A stretch of DNA of 64,000 nt from Multifurca ochricompacta (GCA_022496185.1 WTXG01000002.1:744001-808000), one strand, 5' to 3'. Positions 46,701 through 58,325 are shown, numbered from the stretch's first letter. The notes: generated by a model not told the origin, from the sequence alone. A program made the numbers and translations.

Positions 46701-47213
46701 ACATGTTGCTGTGCTAGGACGCAACTTTCACCTTATAGATCCATTACGATGGCAGGACATTCTTAGAAGATGGATTACGGTACCTGTCCTTGACCCGTAG
46801 CTAACACGATTCAGCGGGTCGAAGGTCGACACCTTTCGCACTGGCTCCTGTAACCTCCTTTTATCCTCCTGGGCGAGTTTAGCGGCGGCATAAGCGACAT
46901 TGAAAGGCCGCAGGTCATTATCTGGAATTCCATAGCGTCTGCGCATAGACCTAATAAATGCGGGCTTGTGTGAGAGACGAAATGATGTAGGGGCAATGAG
47001 AGAGGGGGGCATACAGCTTATAATGTTTTTCTTTCCAGCGCAAGAAAACAACTCGCCCGTGACGAAAGGCGAGTAGGAGGAAGAGAATACCAGCTCCAAG
47101 AGCACAAATTTTAAAGAAAAATGAGAAACTTGAGTGTTGAGAGACTCTTCCACGGCCAACGGGAAGAGCACCGCCGAGTATGTCAGAAGATTCAAAGTCG
47201 AAATCGGGAGCCA
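43735..47213 (-). CDS. FG-repeat nucleoporin (Nup1/Nup60/Nup124-like nuclear basket type)
   Basis: A nuclear-pore protein with an FG tail that binds transport receptors. The C-terminal 500 residues contain many FxFG/FG units (FSFG, FKIPTP, FNFGIA, IFDFGSQ, LFGAP, FTFGPSS, FSFGSSGASG) separated by Ser/Thr/Pro/Ala-rich spacers. Upstream are a Lys/Glu-rich helix (EAETIARLRRKAGEKEKAK), basic patches that look like nuclear import signals (KRRRKVSIRYLRKRV, RRHRKRRQRK) and an N-terminal motif (MRRRYGIPDNDLRPFNVAYAAAK). Exons near 46479 and 45435 join by a GTACGT...TTCTAG intron, so what look like separate open frames form one gene. The start at 47213 (MAPDFDFESSDILGGALP) is supported by frame. Length is about 1,100 residues. 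The exact yeast counterpart is uncertain because FG proteins diverge quickly. Confidence 0.78.
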
Positions 47214-48001
47214 TGTTGGTAAGGGTATTGGGTAGGCAGTCAAGCCAACAGGTTGAAGAAAGGTGACGCTGGCCGTACGAGCACGCGTCGCGTGGCAGGT
47301 GGCGGGTTGACGGGTCGGCAGGTGAGGCGTTGTTGACGATGTTGACGGTCAAGGGTCGAGTTGAGATGAGATTGACACGAGCGCGTCGGAGTCGGAGTAT
47401 GAAAGTGATATCTTTAAAACGGAGATTGAAATACAGTGTGGCCATGCCACTACTGCCACTTACACTTTTGAACTTGAACTTGAACTTGCTTACTCCCTAT
47501 TCATTTCCTTTTGCGATCCGACTTATATTTGATTTAGTTTTTGTTGTTCGATTCCGTTCCCACTCGCTTCTGCCTAGGGACATGGCAGACAATGCTTTCG
47601 TCTCCTTTACTGGTGATGTGGAAGAGCAAAGAAGCAACTCGTTATCGCTTGGTCCACGCTTGAATGCCCTTTGAAACGTGGTCATTCGAGTACTAAACCA
47701 AGTCGTACAGAGAGTTTATTATAATAATAGTAAATAAAGCAATGTGAATATGGATATGGAAATGGATACGCTGAGCTGACTGATTGTTCCACCCTCCGGA
47801 AGATGAAGAGACGAAATCTTTCGTTTCCGACGCCGACGGAGTATTTAGGTTGTGGGAACCGAGTTCGCAAATCGCCGGGCGAATATTAAACCACCTCCAA
47901 AAGAACACGACGTTGATTTACTCACTCTCTCCCCGGTCGCACCCTCAGGCCCAGCCTCAGTTTCACAAACCCTTTCCCCGTCCCTTTAACCCTCTTTCAC
48001 C
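47214..48001. other. Divergent intergenic region between nucleoporin and cytochrome b5
   Basis: About 790 bp, long for this window. Most is probably promoter and 5' UTR. A 30-codon ATG frame with good context is listed separately. Pyrimidine-rich stretches precede the cytochrome b5 start (47920-48000). Confidence 0.4.
47582..47674 (+). CDS. Possible 30-residue small ORF
   Basis: ATG in a favourable context (GGGACATGGCAGAC) opens a 30-residue frame, MADNAFVSFTGDVEEQ and a further 14 residues, ending TGA. It has balanced, protein-like composition and no overlap with a known gene. No family is recognised, and chance cannot be excluded. Confidence 0.2.
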   Translation: MADNAFVSFTGDVEEQRSNSLSLGPRLNAL

Positions 48002-48653
48002 ATGGCCTCTAAGGTTGTTACCCTCGACGAGTTACGCCAACATACTACCAAAGAGAATATCTGGGTCCTTGTCAATGGAAAAGGTTAACCTTCCTCGCAA
48101 GTGATGACACCCTCAGTCGTTTGACCATCTTCTGCAGTGTATGATGTCACGAAATTTATAGACGAGGTCGACAGCCCACTTTTGTTTCTAATCTAATGCA
48201 ACTCACGTAACTTGCAGCACCCTGGAGGCGACGAAGTAATTCTTTCTGAGGCCGGTGAGCAGCCATACTGCATACAATAGTACAAGTGTTCATTTTTTGC
48301 ACTAAAGGCAAGGATGCTACTGAGGCCTTCGAGGATGTCGGACATTCCGATGAAGCGCGTGCGCTTTTACCTACAATGTTGGTTGGAGAGTTTGAGAAAG
48401 GTCCCAACGTAACTCGTGTTTTTTCTCTTTTCTCATTATTCTTGCTCAATCTTTCACTTCTGCAGGAGCTTAAAGCAAAGGCATACCAGTCCACTGCGGC
48501 TGCGGCTGCTATGGAGAATGCGGTTCAACAGACGTCCAAGTTCGTTTAGCTGTCCAATCACATTCGGCTAACTAAATACACTGTTTCAGCGTCTTCTACT
48601 TTGTGCCGCTGGCTGCGCTCGTTGCTTACTTCGCATGGAGATTTTACTCTTGA
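48002..48653 (+). CDS. CYB5: Cytochrome b5 (ER membrane anchored)
   Basis: Electron carrier on the cytosolic face of the ER that serves desaturases, P450s and sterol enzymes. The heme-binding core is intact over several small exons: [42 protein letters not shown] with the first axial His, and [15 protein letters not shown] with the second. A short linker ([18 protein letters not shown]) leads to the C-terminal anchor [18 protein letters not shown]. Exon borders: the first exon ends near 48086, and introns of about 50 nt follow in HPGG-flanking positions. The last intron is near 48540-48590. Reading through it would end the protein early at 48549 without the anchor. About 135 residues, standard length. 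Divergent from the nucleoporin gene. Confidence 0.92.
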
Positions 48654-48923
48654 AACCATACTTTTGCCGTACCATGTGCTAATCTTTTATAGGACCGCTT
48701 CAGGCTTTACTTTATCCCTGCTGCATACTCGCGGATTTCGGAACAGGTAGCCAGTAGTTGGTACATAGACAGCTTCTTCTCGTACACATGTAATTCGATG
48801 TTTCTCCTCCGCGCTGCTCGCTGTTCACGTTAAGCACGGCAGCTCAAGTTTCTCAAAACGGAATGATCCAATCATCCAATCACATGTCCGTACTCGTACG
48901 TAACGTAATAAGCGTGTCTTTGA

Positions 48924-50546
48924 TCACGAAAGTCCCCAGATCCCTGCCCGTTTCACCCCCTCTACAAGTGCATCTACATTACCTAACATAAATACCAGGA
49001 ACTCTTTTTTTTGCTCCGTTGTCTTGATGATGTCCCGGTTGTCCGATGATCTTATACAGGATATATCTTGTTCGCCTCCGAACATGGTCGCAGCGGAACT
49101 GTGACGCGATCCTGAAGTCAAGTTGAAATTGCTATCAGGAACGGCCCGGAAATTCTTGAATGGTGAATTTGGTGTGCTCGAGGGCCGGAGAGGGTCAACA
49201 CCGAGCCGAGATGTGTGCGGTTTTTTTGGCGTCGCGGGAATAAAGTCTACTTCTCTCTGTAGCATGAGTAGTGAGCGTGGCTTTGCATATGGATATATTG
49301 AAGGCTTCATTGAGGAAGGCGGCGTCTTTGGCATTGTGGGCGAAAATTTGGCGTGAGAGGGCGTTGACAAGGACGACAATGATGTTGACGATGACGATGA
49401 TCGTGAGGAACCACTGGAAGCGAATGAGTCCTCCGAACCAGATGATGCAGTGCGACTGCCCGGCGCAAAATGTCTCGGTTTGTTTTGAAAGTCAATGAAC
49501 GGCGAGGGTGATAGGGGCATGGTGGGCAGGTGAGTCGGCTCTATAATTGACTCTGGAAGCTCCGAGCGAGGAGAGGTTTCATCCATTAAGTAGAAGTACA
49601 GAAATTCCAAACATTTCATCCTTTACGGTGGATCAGGAATGAACACAGACAAGATTGAAGGAGCCTACCTGACATCCCGGGGGGTGTGTGCTCGCTTCAA
49701 CAGTTTCACGATAGTCTGCACGCCATTACAGTCCTCGAATGCCCGGAGCGATCGGGAGGAATCCACCAGAATACAGAGCAGCGTATCTAACACCGCATTT
49801 GGTAAGGCCGATGAAGGCGCTGTTTCTTCGTCGTTCATTCGTTCATCGACAGATGGAGTAGGCTGTTTCGAGTTCGAGCTATGTGAGGGTGATGCCAAAT
49901 GTCGCGAAATGACAAGTAAGTCCAGTAAGACCTGCATGATTGAGATCGGCATCAGGAGTGAACACTGCGGAGGGCACATCTCTTACGTCAAGAGGATATT
50001 TTCGACCAAGGAAGACTTTTGTAGAATGATGCGTAAGAGCAACACCCTGAATGATGACAAGGGCCTGGGCAGTTGTGAAGATAAGTTAGAAGCCTCTGCC
50101 TGGCGTTGGCCTGACGACATTTCGTCAGTGCTGAGCGCCATGGACCTCGCAAGCGACGTACCATCTGAGAGTCCACGTTGCAAAAGTGCATCGAGGCGAT
50201 GACTTGCTCCTGAGACCCACGACATGATACGCGAAGCAACTGCGTGATGTGAGCTGAGTGGAATGAGGAAAGTAAAAGTACTAGCTCACTGTTACACTCA
50301 AACGTGTTCTGAAGGGACAGTAATTCCCATAACGGTAGAGAGCCTTGATCGTCTGAAAATGCCCTGGTAATCAGAGTCCCCAGATTTTCAAGTGCCCGTG
50401 ATCGTGCCGTGGTGGATGAACGCGCCGATGCCAGCTGCGTGAAGGTGAATACCTATGGGACCCAAAGGAGTGAGTACTTTTGTTATGCTTACAACATCCA
50501 GATAATCTTGAAGAGTTTCGTGTAGGTCACCAAGGTTGTCGTTCAT
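48924..50546 (-). CDS. CDC14: SIN component Cdc14 (S. pombe type, not the phosphatase)
   Basis: Partner of the Sid1 kinase in the septation initiation network, which triggers cytokinesis. Conserved parts of the Cdc14 (SIN) family are seen in order: MNDNLGDLHETLQDYLD, ARALENLGTLI, LPLWELLSLQNTFECN, SSFRVLLLRIILQKSSLVE (family core), MQVLLDLLVISR, LPNAVLDTLLCILVDSSRSL, FEDCNGVQTIVKLLKR and VRMKCLEFLYFYLMDE, and near the end KKEFLVFMLGNVDALVEGVKR. Between the last two is a Ser-rich, probably phosphorylated insert of about 150 residues. The start at 50546 was chosen because it opens the first conserved block. An upstream in-frame extension to 50768 looks like 5' leader. Divergent from the FAH hydrolase 197 bp away. 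With IQGAP and GCP3 it adds a third cytokinesis/mitosis gene in this window. Confidence 0.87.
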
Positions 50547-50742
50547 GACAGTGGCTGCCCGTAGTAAGAGATAGTAGTAAGTAGACAGAGGACAGTCAAA
50601 GAAGTCAACTGCCACCACCAAGCGCGGTTGCCCCTCGTCACGTGTTCGCGTTTCATGCTGTGCTGGTGGCTTGGTGGTCAGCAAGTGGGGGTATCGAACT
50701 ATAGAGCTATAGCGAGGATAGCGAGGCGAGAGTGTGACAGCC

Positions 50743-52042
50743 ATGGCACCTATCAAGACCGTAAGCAAAACGTCGTCCTATTTTATTGGGTCGTTGATAC
50801 TGAATCAACAGTACATTGTAGCAATGGACTCGCCTCATTCGTTTCGTTGCTGTCGAGACCTGTGAGATACACATCGGTCAACCAGTGGATCCTCAGCTCG
50901 ACAGTGAGATTATTGATCTGGCACGCGTATGATTCGCAACTCATCAGTGGTTCAAGTTGGCCTAGCCATCGCCAGCAAAAAGCAGGTCTTTGCCTATGAA
51001 TTATAGGGTCGCCTATCGATCCTGCTGCACATCTTACCAGAAATATACTGAGCGTGAAGACACTGCTCTCCCCATTATCCAGAGAGCAGATCGGGCTCGT
51101 GCGTTGCCTTGGCTTGAACTACGCCGATCACGCGGTTCGTATTTCGCCGGATGCCCTTCCGCACCCCGAGCCGACCACTCAGACTGAAGCCATCATTTAG
51201 GCAGAGGCAAATTTGAAGAAACCCAGGTAGCCTCCTTTTTATGCCTCGTCCAATCAATCTAACACCTACTTTTCACAGCGCGCCTATCCTATTCTATAAG
51301 CCGTCAACAGCCATAATTGGCCCGAATACTCCAATAACCATTCCGAGAGCTGCTCAGCCGGTCTCAAAGCACATTCCCGATTATGAAGTGGAACTGACCA
51401 TCGTCATCGGAAGAGTAGCGAAAGACGTTCCTGAGGACGAAGCGCTCGACTATGTGCTAGGCTACACTGCAGCCAATGACGTGAGCAGGTCGCGAATGAA
51501 CACACGATAGCCTTATATTCTTAATGGAAATTGCAGGTGTCATTCCGTTTTCATCAGATGAATGTTTCGCAGTGGGGTTTTTCTAAAAGCTTCGGTGAGC
51601 TTGCCTTCGAATTAGTGTCACTAAACCTGATGAAGCTGGACTCGACAGACAACACTACCCCGATCGGGCCATGTCTCGTCAGCGCGTCCACAATTACTAA
51701 CCCCCAAACCCTGCCATTAACGACAGTGGTCAATGGGCAGGTCTGCAATGCGGAATAACAGCGCAAGTTCTACACAACGTCGTCTGTTTATACCGTTCTT
51801 GACAGAGCTACAGAGACCAGATCTTCAGCGTGAAGCAAACCATCGCTTTTCTATCTCAAGGAACGACCCTTCAGCCGGGTACAATTATTCTGACTGGGAC
51901 GCCAAAAGGAGTCGGCTTCGTCAAGAAGCCGCCATTGTATCTAAAGAATGGGGACGTCGTTCAGGTTTGGATTGGTTCCGGAATTGGAACGTTGATCAAT
52001 CCAGTAGTAGAGGAGGGTAAACCTGGCGTGACTAAACTATAA
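50743..52042 (+). CDS. Fumarylacetoacetate hydrolase (FAH) family protein
   Basis: FAHD-type hydrolase or decarboxylase acting on 2-oxo/acylpyruvate compounds. After an 18-nt first exon (MAPIKT) and several short introns the family blocks appear: QIGLVRCLGLNYADHA, APILFYKPSTAIIGPNTPI, DYEVELTIVIGRVAKDVPED with the metal-binding Glu pair (YEVELT), ALDYVLGYTAANDVSFR with the Asp ligand, GPCLVSASTI, TLPLTTVVNGQV and, at the C-terminus, TIAFLSQGTTLQPGTIILTG followed by TPKGVGF. The third metal ligand fits the Glu/Asp spacing of the family. About 290 residues, typical of fungal FAHD-like enzymes rather than the longer FAH of tyrosine breakdown. It is convergent with the succinate-semialdehyde dehydrogenase gene, but a shared pathway is only a possibility. 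Confidence 0.88.
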
Positions 52043-52175
52043 GCGGACGCAGGTTGCGAATTCGAGGAAGGAACGTGCCAGCACTCGGTGCCGAATGTAA
52101 TAGCGTTGAACGTGTCTCTATAGCTTAGGCTGGCAGTATAGAAATTACATATCATACCTCCTCACTCGTACGGTA

Positions 52176-54435
52176 TCAAAGCCCACCAAATGCGATAAGC
52201 TTCGTGTTCATGTACTCCTCAATTCCATGACCACCCTCCCGACCTAAAAGGCTCAGATCTAATATTGTTGACCAATTACAAGGACTACCGATACCACTCT
52301 CCTTGATACCCCCAAAGGGGATGACTGTCTGCGATATCAATCCTGTATTAGCACCCACCATGCCAACTTCCAAAGCTTCGGCAACACGCCACGCCCTTCC
52401 AACGTCGCGTGAATAAAAGTAACCCGCTAGACCGACATCGGTGTCGTTAGCGAGTTTGATAACTTCCTCCTCCGTCTCGAATTTTGTGAGTGCTGCAATA
52501 GGTCCAAAGGTCTCCTCATCGTTGACAAGTGCGTTTGCAGGGACATCCGAAAGTACAGTAGGTGCGAAGAAAGTTCCCAGCCGATCAATGCGGCTACCAC
52601 CGACGAGGATTTGAGCACCCTTTTCAACGGCGTCATTGACATGCCTCATAACTTTCTCTACCGCACGATCATGGATCAATGGCCCGTGCGTGCTTGAAGG
52701 GAAGGCATCAGAGGGTGAACGGAGAACTAATAGACCACTCACATCCCCTCCTCGAGGCCGTTACCGACTTTGAATGCAGCAACTCGCTCTGCGAGACGGG
52801 ATGCAAATTCGGCATAGACATTGGATTGGACATAAATGCGGTTCGCGCAAACACACGTTTGCCCAGTACCACGAAATTTGCAGAGGATCGCGCCTAGCAT
52901 GGGCAACCAGGTGAGATGAGCAATTTATGTGGTGGCAAAGCATGAAAGTTGAAGACTCCACCTTCAACAGCTTGTTCGATATTTGCATCATCGAAAACAA
53001 TAAATGGAGCATTGCCTCCTGCTTCGATAGAGATCCTAAAAGAGGCTTTCACGAGCAATCTAGAGGTAATTAAGAACATGCATACTTTTTAATGGTGGAT
53101 GCTGCCATCTTGTAGAGCAACTTGGCTACTGGAGTTGAGCCGGTGAAAGTAACCTTCTTCACAGTTTTGCTCTCGCACATCTCCTTTGCGACATCATTGA
53201 CGTTCTTCTGGGTGGTAACGACGTTGATTACACCGTCTGGGATGCCGGCTCTTCTCCCAAGCTGGACAATTCGCATCAAACCAAACACTGAAGTCTCAGA
53301 CGAGAAGAATAGCCTACCTCCGCGAGGGCCAACGCAGAAAATGGTGTCTCAGGAGGGGGCTTGATGACAGTCGTGCAACCAGCTGCCAGAGCGGCGCCCA
53401 ATTTGCGCGCGATCATCGCAGATGGGAAATTCCAGGGAGTAAGAATAGATCTGTTAACCAGGCCGTAAGGTTCACTAAGTTTTTATACCGACTGTATACG
53501 CACACAACGCCTATATAAAATAGTAATGTCAGAAGGTGGCCACAGTAGAGTAGGCGGAGGATAATCACCAACAGGTTGTTTGATGACGATGTTGCGAATG
53601 TTACCGAAAGGTGAGGGGATGTGTTCTGGTCACCAGAGCATTATGGGCTAGTCGAAGAAAGAAAAGCTGTTCACTAACCGCCATATGTTCGAACTGCCTC
53701 CTCAGCTAGCCAAATCACGAATAAGCTCAGCAACGACGCACGTCAGACAACCTACCAAACCACTATCGTGTTTAAACTTAGTAAGTCCGCAAAGGATCGT
53801 GCTTAGACATACCTCGATGAAGGAGGCACTATAAGCACTTTCTCCCTGTTGATGATCAATGGATACAGTGTGACTACGTAATTTTTGTTAGTACCTACCT
53901 TCGCCTCGGCCAACGTCTTGCCATTCTCGTGCGTCTATATCACGAGTGTGAGCAAGCGCCCATGGAAGAAAAGCAAGGGCTGACAATTATACGAGCGAGG
54001 TCATCGTCGTGTTCCTTCATCAGATTGTAGAACTTGATGAGAATGTCATGACGTTGCTGCCCAATCTCAGTTAAGGGGCGCACAGTTGAATGCGAAAGTC
54101 GGTCACCTTAGCTGTCGTTTTACTCCATGTCGTGAAGGCCCTTCCTGCGGCATTAATGGCTTCTTTCGTCTCTTCTAGGCCCATCTCTGGAACAGTTCCA
54201 AGTTTCTCCCCAGTGGCTGGGTCTGAAGAGCGGTGAGGGGAAGAACCAACGAGAGTGAAATGACGGGCTCACTAAAGACAGAGATGGTTGCTCCACTCTT
54301 GGACTCGACCCATTTTCCACCAATGAGCCCTTGATTAAACAGCAACGATGGTTCTCTGAGGCCCAACTACTAGGTGTGTGAACGGATATGGCAATGAGTC
54401 AGATAATAAATACTAACCGAGTAAGAGCTAGCCAT
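52176..54435 (-). CDS. UGA2: Succinate-semialdehyde dehydrogenase
   Basis: Oxidises succinic semialdehyde to succinate in the GABA shunt. The aldehyde dehydrogenase landmarks are in order: [37 protein letters not shown]-type segment near 53430, [43 protein letters not shown] with the general-base Glu, and [14 protein letters not shown] with the catalytic Cys. The rest follows GabD closely ([51 protein letters not shown]). The EAGGNAP variant replaces the more usual ELGGNAP. Exon 1 (MASSYS) joins at a TAGTAG acceptor to [10 protein letters not shown]. An intron between SGIG and REGG remains open in frame. More than ten introns are present, with the densest part at 53400-54200. About 490 residues. 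Cytosolic or mitochondrial location cannot be settled because no clear presequence is seen. Confidence 0.9.
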
Positions 54436-54621
54436 CCTGGCCGAGCATGAGACAGGATTTAAAAGCCTAGGACTCGTATTTATCACGGCTGATAGTGTGA
54501 AGCGGGGTGTTTTATGAGAGAATCGCATGATGAGACTTGCAGTTGAAGTGATTGTGTATGTGTAACATGTAACATAACATAACCCGACCGCCGACCCCAT
54601 AAATATATGCATACACTACTG

Positions 54622-55770
54622 TCATCGTTTAAAGCCTCTACTCCGACTTTCTGCAGCTACACCTTTTACTTCAATAAAACCACCTAGCTCAAGAGCGTCC
54701 CGTGCTGCTTGATTGATGTGCTTGAACCGATCCGCACCTAGTAATGTACCACCAAAGTATCGAGTGACGACGACCAGTACATCCTTAACATCCTGCGGAA
54801 CAACTGTTGAGGTGGAAAGTACGGCCAAGGAAAGGGTCCGCCTACCAATATCTGCAACAAATGGGCGAGTCGGCCGCCCGCTGCCGATTCACCGTCATCG
54901 CCATTGTCTGGAGGGTGGGTATAAACCGTTGGAGCGGCAAGCTAAGAGGGCAATGACAGACCTTGGTATAATACATTGCCTACCTGACATCTCCAGGCAT
55001 TGATTATCGGATGGGCTGCCTTGGTGACTCGTCGATCTGCCATGAGAAAGGCTAGGATCAATGGTACCTGCCGTGCTATTTGTTCCGTGATGAGATGGGA
55101 CACCCTAGCGAACGCAATCACCTGAGATGGGTCAGATATTCTGCACGCCCGACCAACAAATACGCTTTTGCGATCTACTATGGGCTCCGCCTCAACTAAT
55201 TCAATGCCTCCCGGTAATTCGACTGATTGTGGGTTGAGTGAGAGGGGGAGTGAAGTCGTAAAGCTACCATCGAGATGAGGCCTCTCTGCCAGATGCGGAT
55301 GATTTTGCTCTCGTAGCTCTTCCCCTGCCTTCATGGACTCGAGTCGCTGCTCGTACCATTGGACCACTCTTCCTGTCACATTTTCCAAGCCATCAAAGAC
55401 ACAGACCATACCAGGAGTCCATTCTACCCCGTTGACGGACATGAATGTTTTGATTATTGAGCCAAAAAGATCGGTATCCACGCCGAAAGCTCCAACGTAT
55501 CGTGAAAGAAGCTGTAACTGAGGGGGAGACGTTGCGGGATAAGAAGGAGAAAGGGACACGAGGACGAGGAGATGTATGGCATCATGAGGGGGAGGAAGGC
55601 TGCTCTTATTACGACAGGCGTTTTGTGAACGCCTCAGGGAATAGTCTTACCTCAATGATACCTGATATCTCACCGTGTTTGGAGATGAAGATATTGACTC
55701 TGTGGAGGAAGAAGGATACCAAGGGGAGATAGCTTGATCACCATAAATTGATCCAAGTACTGCTTGGCGA
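54622..55770 (-). CDS. YIH1: RWD/IMPACT-domain protein (Yih1-like Gcn1-binding regulator)
   Basis: Inhibitor of Gcn2 activation through competition for Gcn1, linked to amino-acid starvation signalling. The N-terminal RWD domain is recognisable: VLGSIYGDQAISPW, then after an intron SYPATSPPQLQLLSRYVGAFG. The C-terminal ancient UPF0029 domain shows SVFVGRACRISDPSQVIAF, a degenerate HxxY-like region at AAHPIINAWR, then QDNGDDGESAAGGRLAHLL and VLVVVTRYFGGTLLGADRF with the signature YFGGTxLG, which defines the family. The start is not resolved. The first visible RWD sequence lies near 55750-55770 and has no in-frame ATG, so a short first exon further upstream (before 55890) is missing from the model. 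About 280-300 residues. The gene is divergent from the Zn2Cys6 regulator. Confidence 0.82.
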
Positions 55771-55994
55771 TGTGATGAGAAAGAACGTTTAACAAACAAA
55801 GGAAGAAACTGGCACCATCTAATTCTGAAATTATGTTTTCTTTGTCGAGAAAGAGCCTATTAAATGGTCGAAGTTACTGGCCGTGGTCATGACGACGGTG
55901 TATTTGTGACGATGACGGATGACGACGACGACGACGACAAGATGACGACAACGACAACGACACACGCGGCGTCTCACGTCCTGCGTCTCTTAGC

Positions 55995-58325
55995 ATGAAA
56001 CGTCCCCGTGAAGGTGAACTTTCCTCAAACTCAAACCCTTCCTCCCCATCTACAGAACGCCCTGCACGCCCTGCCACAAAGCGTGCCAAGGCCAGTCAGG
56101 CGTGCACATCGTGCCGCAAACACAAGACTCGTTGCGAGTTCTTATTCTTCTATCTACCTCTCTCGTTGTCATCGCTGCGATGTTTTATCCATCGCCTGTT
56201 CCTTCGAAACTAATGCCCCACCGAGTCTTAATATCGATAACTCACTTCTTACACGGGTTCGTAGGCATGTGCTCAAGAACATCCTCTCTGTCCCAGAGAC
56301 CAACCCAGAACAATGTCTTGAACCAACACAGTCTGAAATACTTGCTTCAACTTCGCGGTCTCCTACTACGTCGCCTTGGGAATTCCTGAAGGTTCCTGGT
56401 ATACCCGATTGGACTGCCACTCCCATGAGGGCCATGTTCACCTTGTCAAAGATGGCTTGTAAGGGTCAGCCAACTATGCAGCCGATCACCAATCTAGCAT
56501 TGACCGAGATCTTAACCGAGAATCAAAGACAATATCTCCTTAGCCTGTATGTTGCTGTCATCTTGTGATTTGGTTGCGCTCACCAATGTCCGTAGCTTCG
56601 AGTCTCGTTATGCACCTTGGTTGTCGTTGCCCCCCAATGCACATTCCCTTGGAGAGGACCCGGTCCTAGACTTGGTTCGCTGCACAGTAGCAAGCAGGCA
56701 CCTTGAATCCTCGACTCATACCAGAGTCTTCCCCACCCTGCTCAGACTTACTGAAGAGGCTATTGTGAAACATGTTTTTAACCCTACACCTTCCCCTGCG
56801 ATTATTCAGGCATTCGCCTTACTCGCGTTATGGTCCCCTTCGATAGCTTTTCTCCTTCTTCGGAGACCCACGATAGTCGTCTCATCGCCGCCGCCGCCAT
56901 CAATATGTGCTCGTCCTTACGTTTCGACCAAGCTGCCACTGATGAGCAGGTGCTAAACGAGCGCCGCAAGCTCGGCGCAGAACTAACGTCGCAGGAAACA
57001 ACGTTGCTTACCGCTTCTGAGCAAAAAACGTCCCTGGTGAGTTCCCTCCGAGACGTCATTCTACCATTCCCTGTTCACCTTAGTCCAATTTCCCTTTCCA
57101 GTGGACGTGTGTACATAATATAGAATCCATGTAAGTTCATATCGATCCTCCTCCAATTTTGGCTCAGCTTCTAGCAGCGTATGCATCGGCACGGGACGCG
57201 GAATATCTTCCAAAATAACGGATTATACGCTCAGTTCATTATCCCCGTTAAACTTCTCGACACTCCCAAATGCCCGCAGGACTAGGTTGCTATTGTCCAC
57301 GAAGATTTTCAACCTCGCAGAAAGTGGATTGCGACTGGAGATATCCGAAGATCACAACAAGTTTGAATCGTACTGTGATGAATCGGCTGAATTGCTATAT
57401 CGTTTTGACGGCCTTCAAAGGGTGATCACATCCGTGCATGGTAATTCAACGGTAATTTAAGCTGTGTCGAAGCTAACTCCCTTTCTCAGTGGTGACGGAT
57501 ATCGAAGTGTTTTACGCCCACATGCTCATCGTCTATTTCTACTTTTGTCGGTTGGCTTTTGTAGTCCACATCCTGCGCCGCATGCGGGTCCATATCCCCA
57601 CCTCCGTCGCCGCACGTGGCGGGACCGTCTTTTTGTCGTCCAAAATAACCCGCACCGGATGCGGGTTCGCACTCACATGCGCCCGTGATGCTCTTGCCTC
57701 AGCAGAGGCGTTGTTGACAACAATTCTCTCCGTCGCAGAGAAAGAGCTTCTGGCGACCGCTCCAGATTCCGTATACGCTATGATTTCTTTTGCGGCGGCC
57801 TATATTACTACGGCAAAGTTTTTGCTACTTCAGTCGAGGGTTGCGCGGCATCTCCCCGGCGCCAGCGAAGAACTACTTACGCGCACGATTAACCGCCTAC
57901 AGCATGTTTCTCTATGTACAGACGACAACGCGAGTAGGTGCGCCCGGGTGATATCCGGGTTTATGGAAACATGGCACGAGCGGCTTAACGCCCACCACTT
58001 TGAGGCTGCAGGTGAGAATCCTGTTGACTCGGGTGATGGCTCCCAATCTACATCACCGGTGCCCTTGGCCTCGAAAACGAAACCCTACGAAAGCACCAGT
58101 TCAGAAGGCACAATGGAGGGGCCGTCGCCCCAGATTACCTCTTCACTAAACGCGTTTGACTACATGATCAGCCTTGATCAAGACACTCTGTTTGGTCCAG
58201 ACTTTTGGCAATTCTTTGCAGATGTACCCAACGTCCATCATGGTGTCAACCCAACATGTGAGTATACTTGTAAGTCGAAATGAAACGCCAAGAATGCTGA
58301 AATCGACTTGACAGATGCTCATTAA
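55995..58325 (+). CDS. Zn2Cys6 fungal transcription factor with reading-frame break in the zinc cluster
   Basis: Fungal-specific DNA-binding regulator. The first half of the Zn2Cys6 cluster, ACTSCRKHKTRCE, is in frame with the ATG at 55995 and follows a basic KRAK patch. The second half, RCHRCDVLSIACSFE, is in another frame only about 30 nt later. The stretch between (56143-56172) is pyrimidine-rich and contains no AG, so no intron can join them. A single-base indel is the simplest explanation. Downstream, exons encode a fungal_trans-type middle homology region (FEDPVLDLVRC-like blocks, AIIQAFALLALWSPS, DSRLIAAAAINMCSSLRFD, HMLIVYFYFCRLAFVV) and an acidic C-terminus. A last intron (GTGAGT donor at 58259, TTGAC branch) gives the end NPTYAH with stop at 58325. 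The target genes are unknown. It could be a pseudogene if the frame break is real. Confidence 0.7.
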
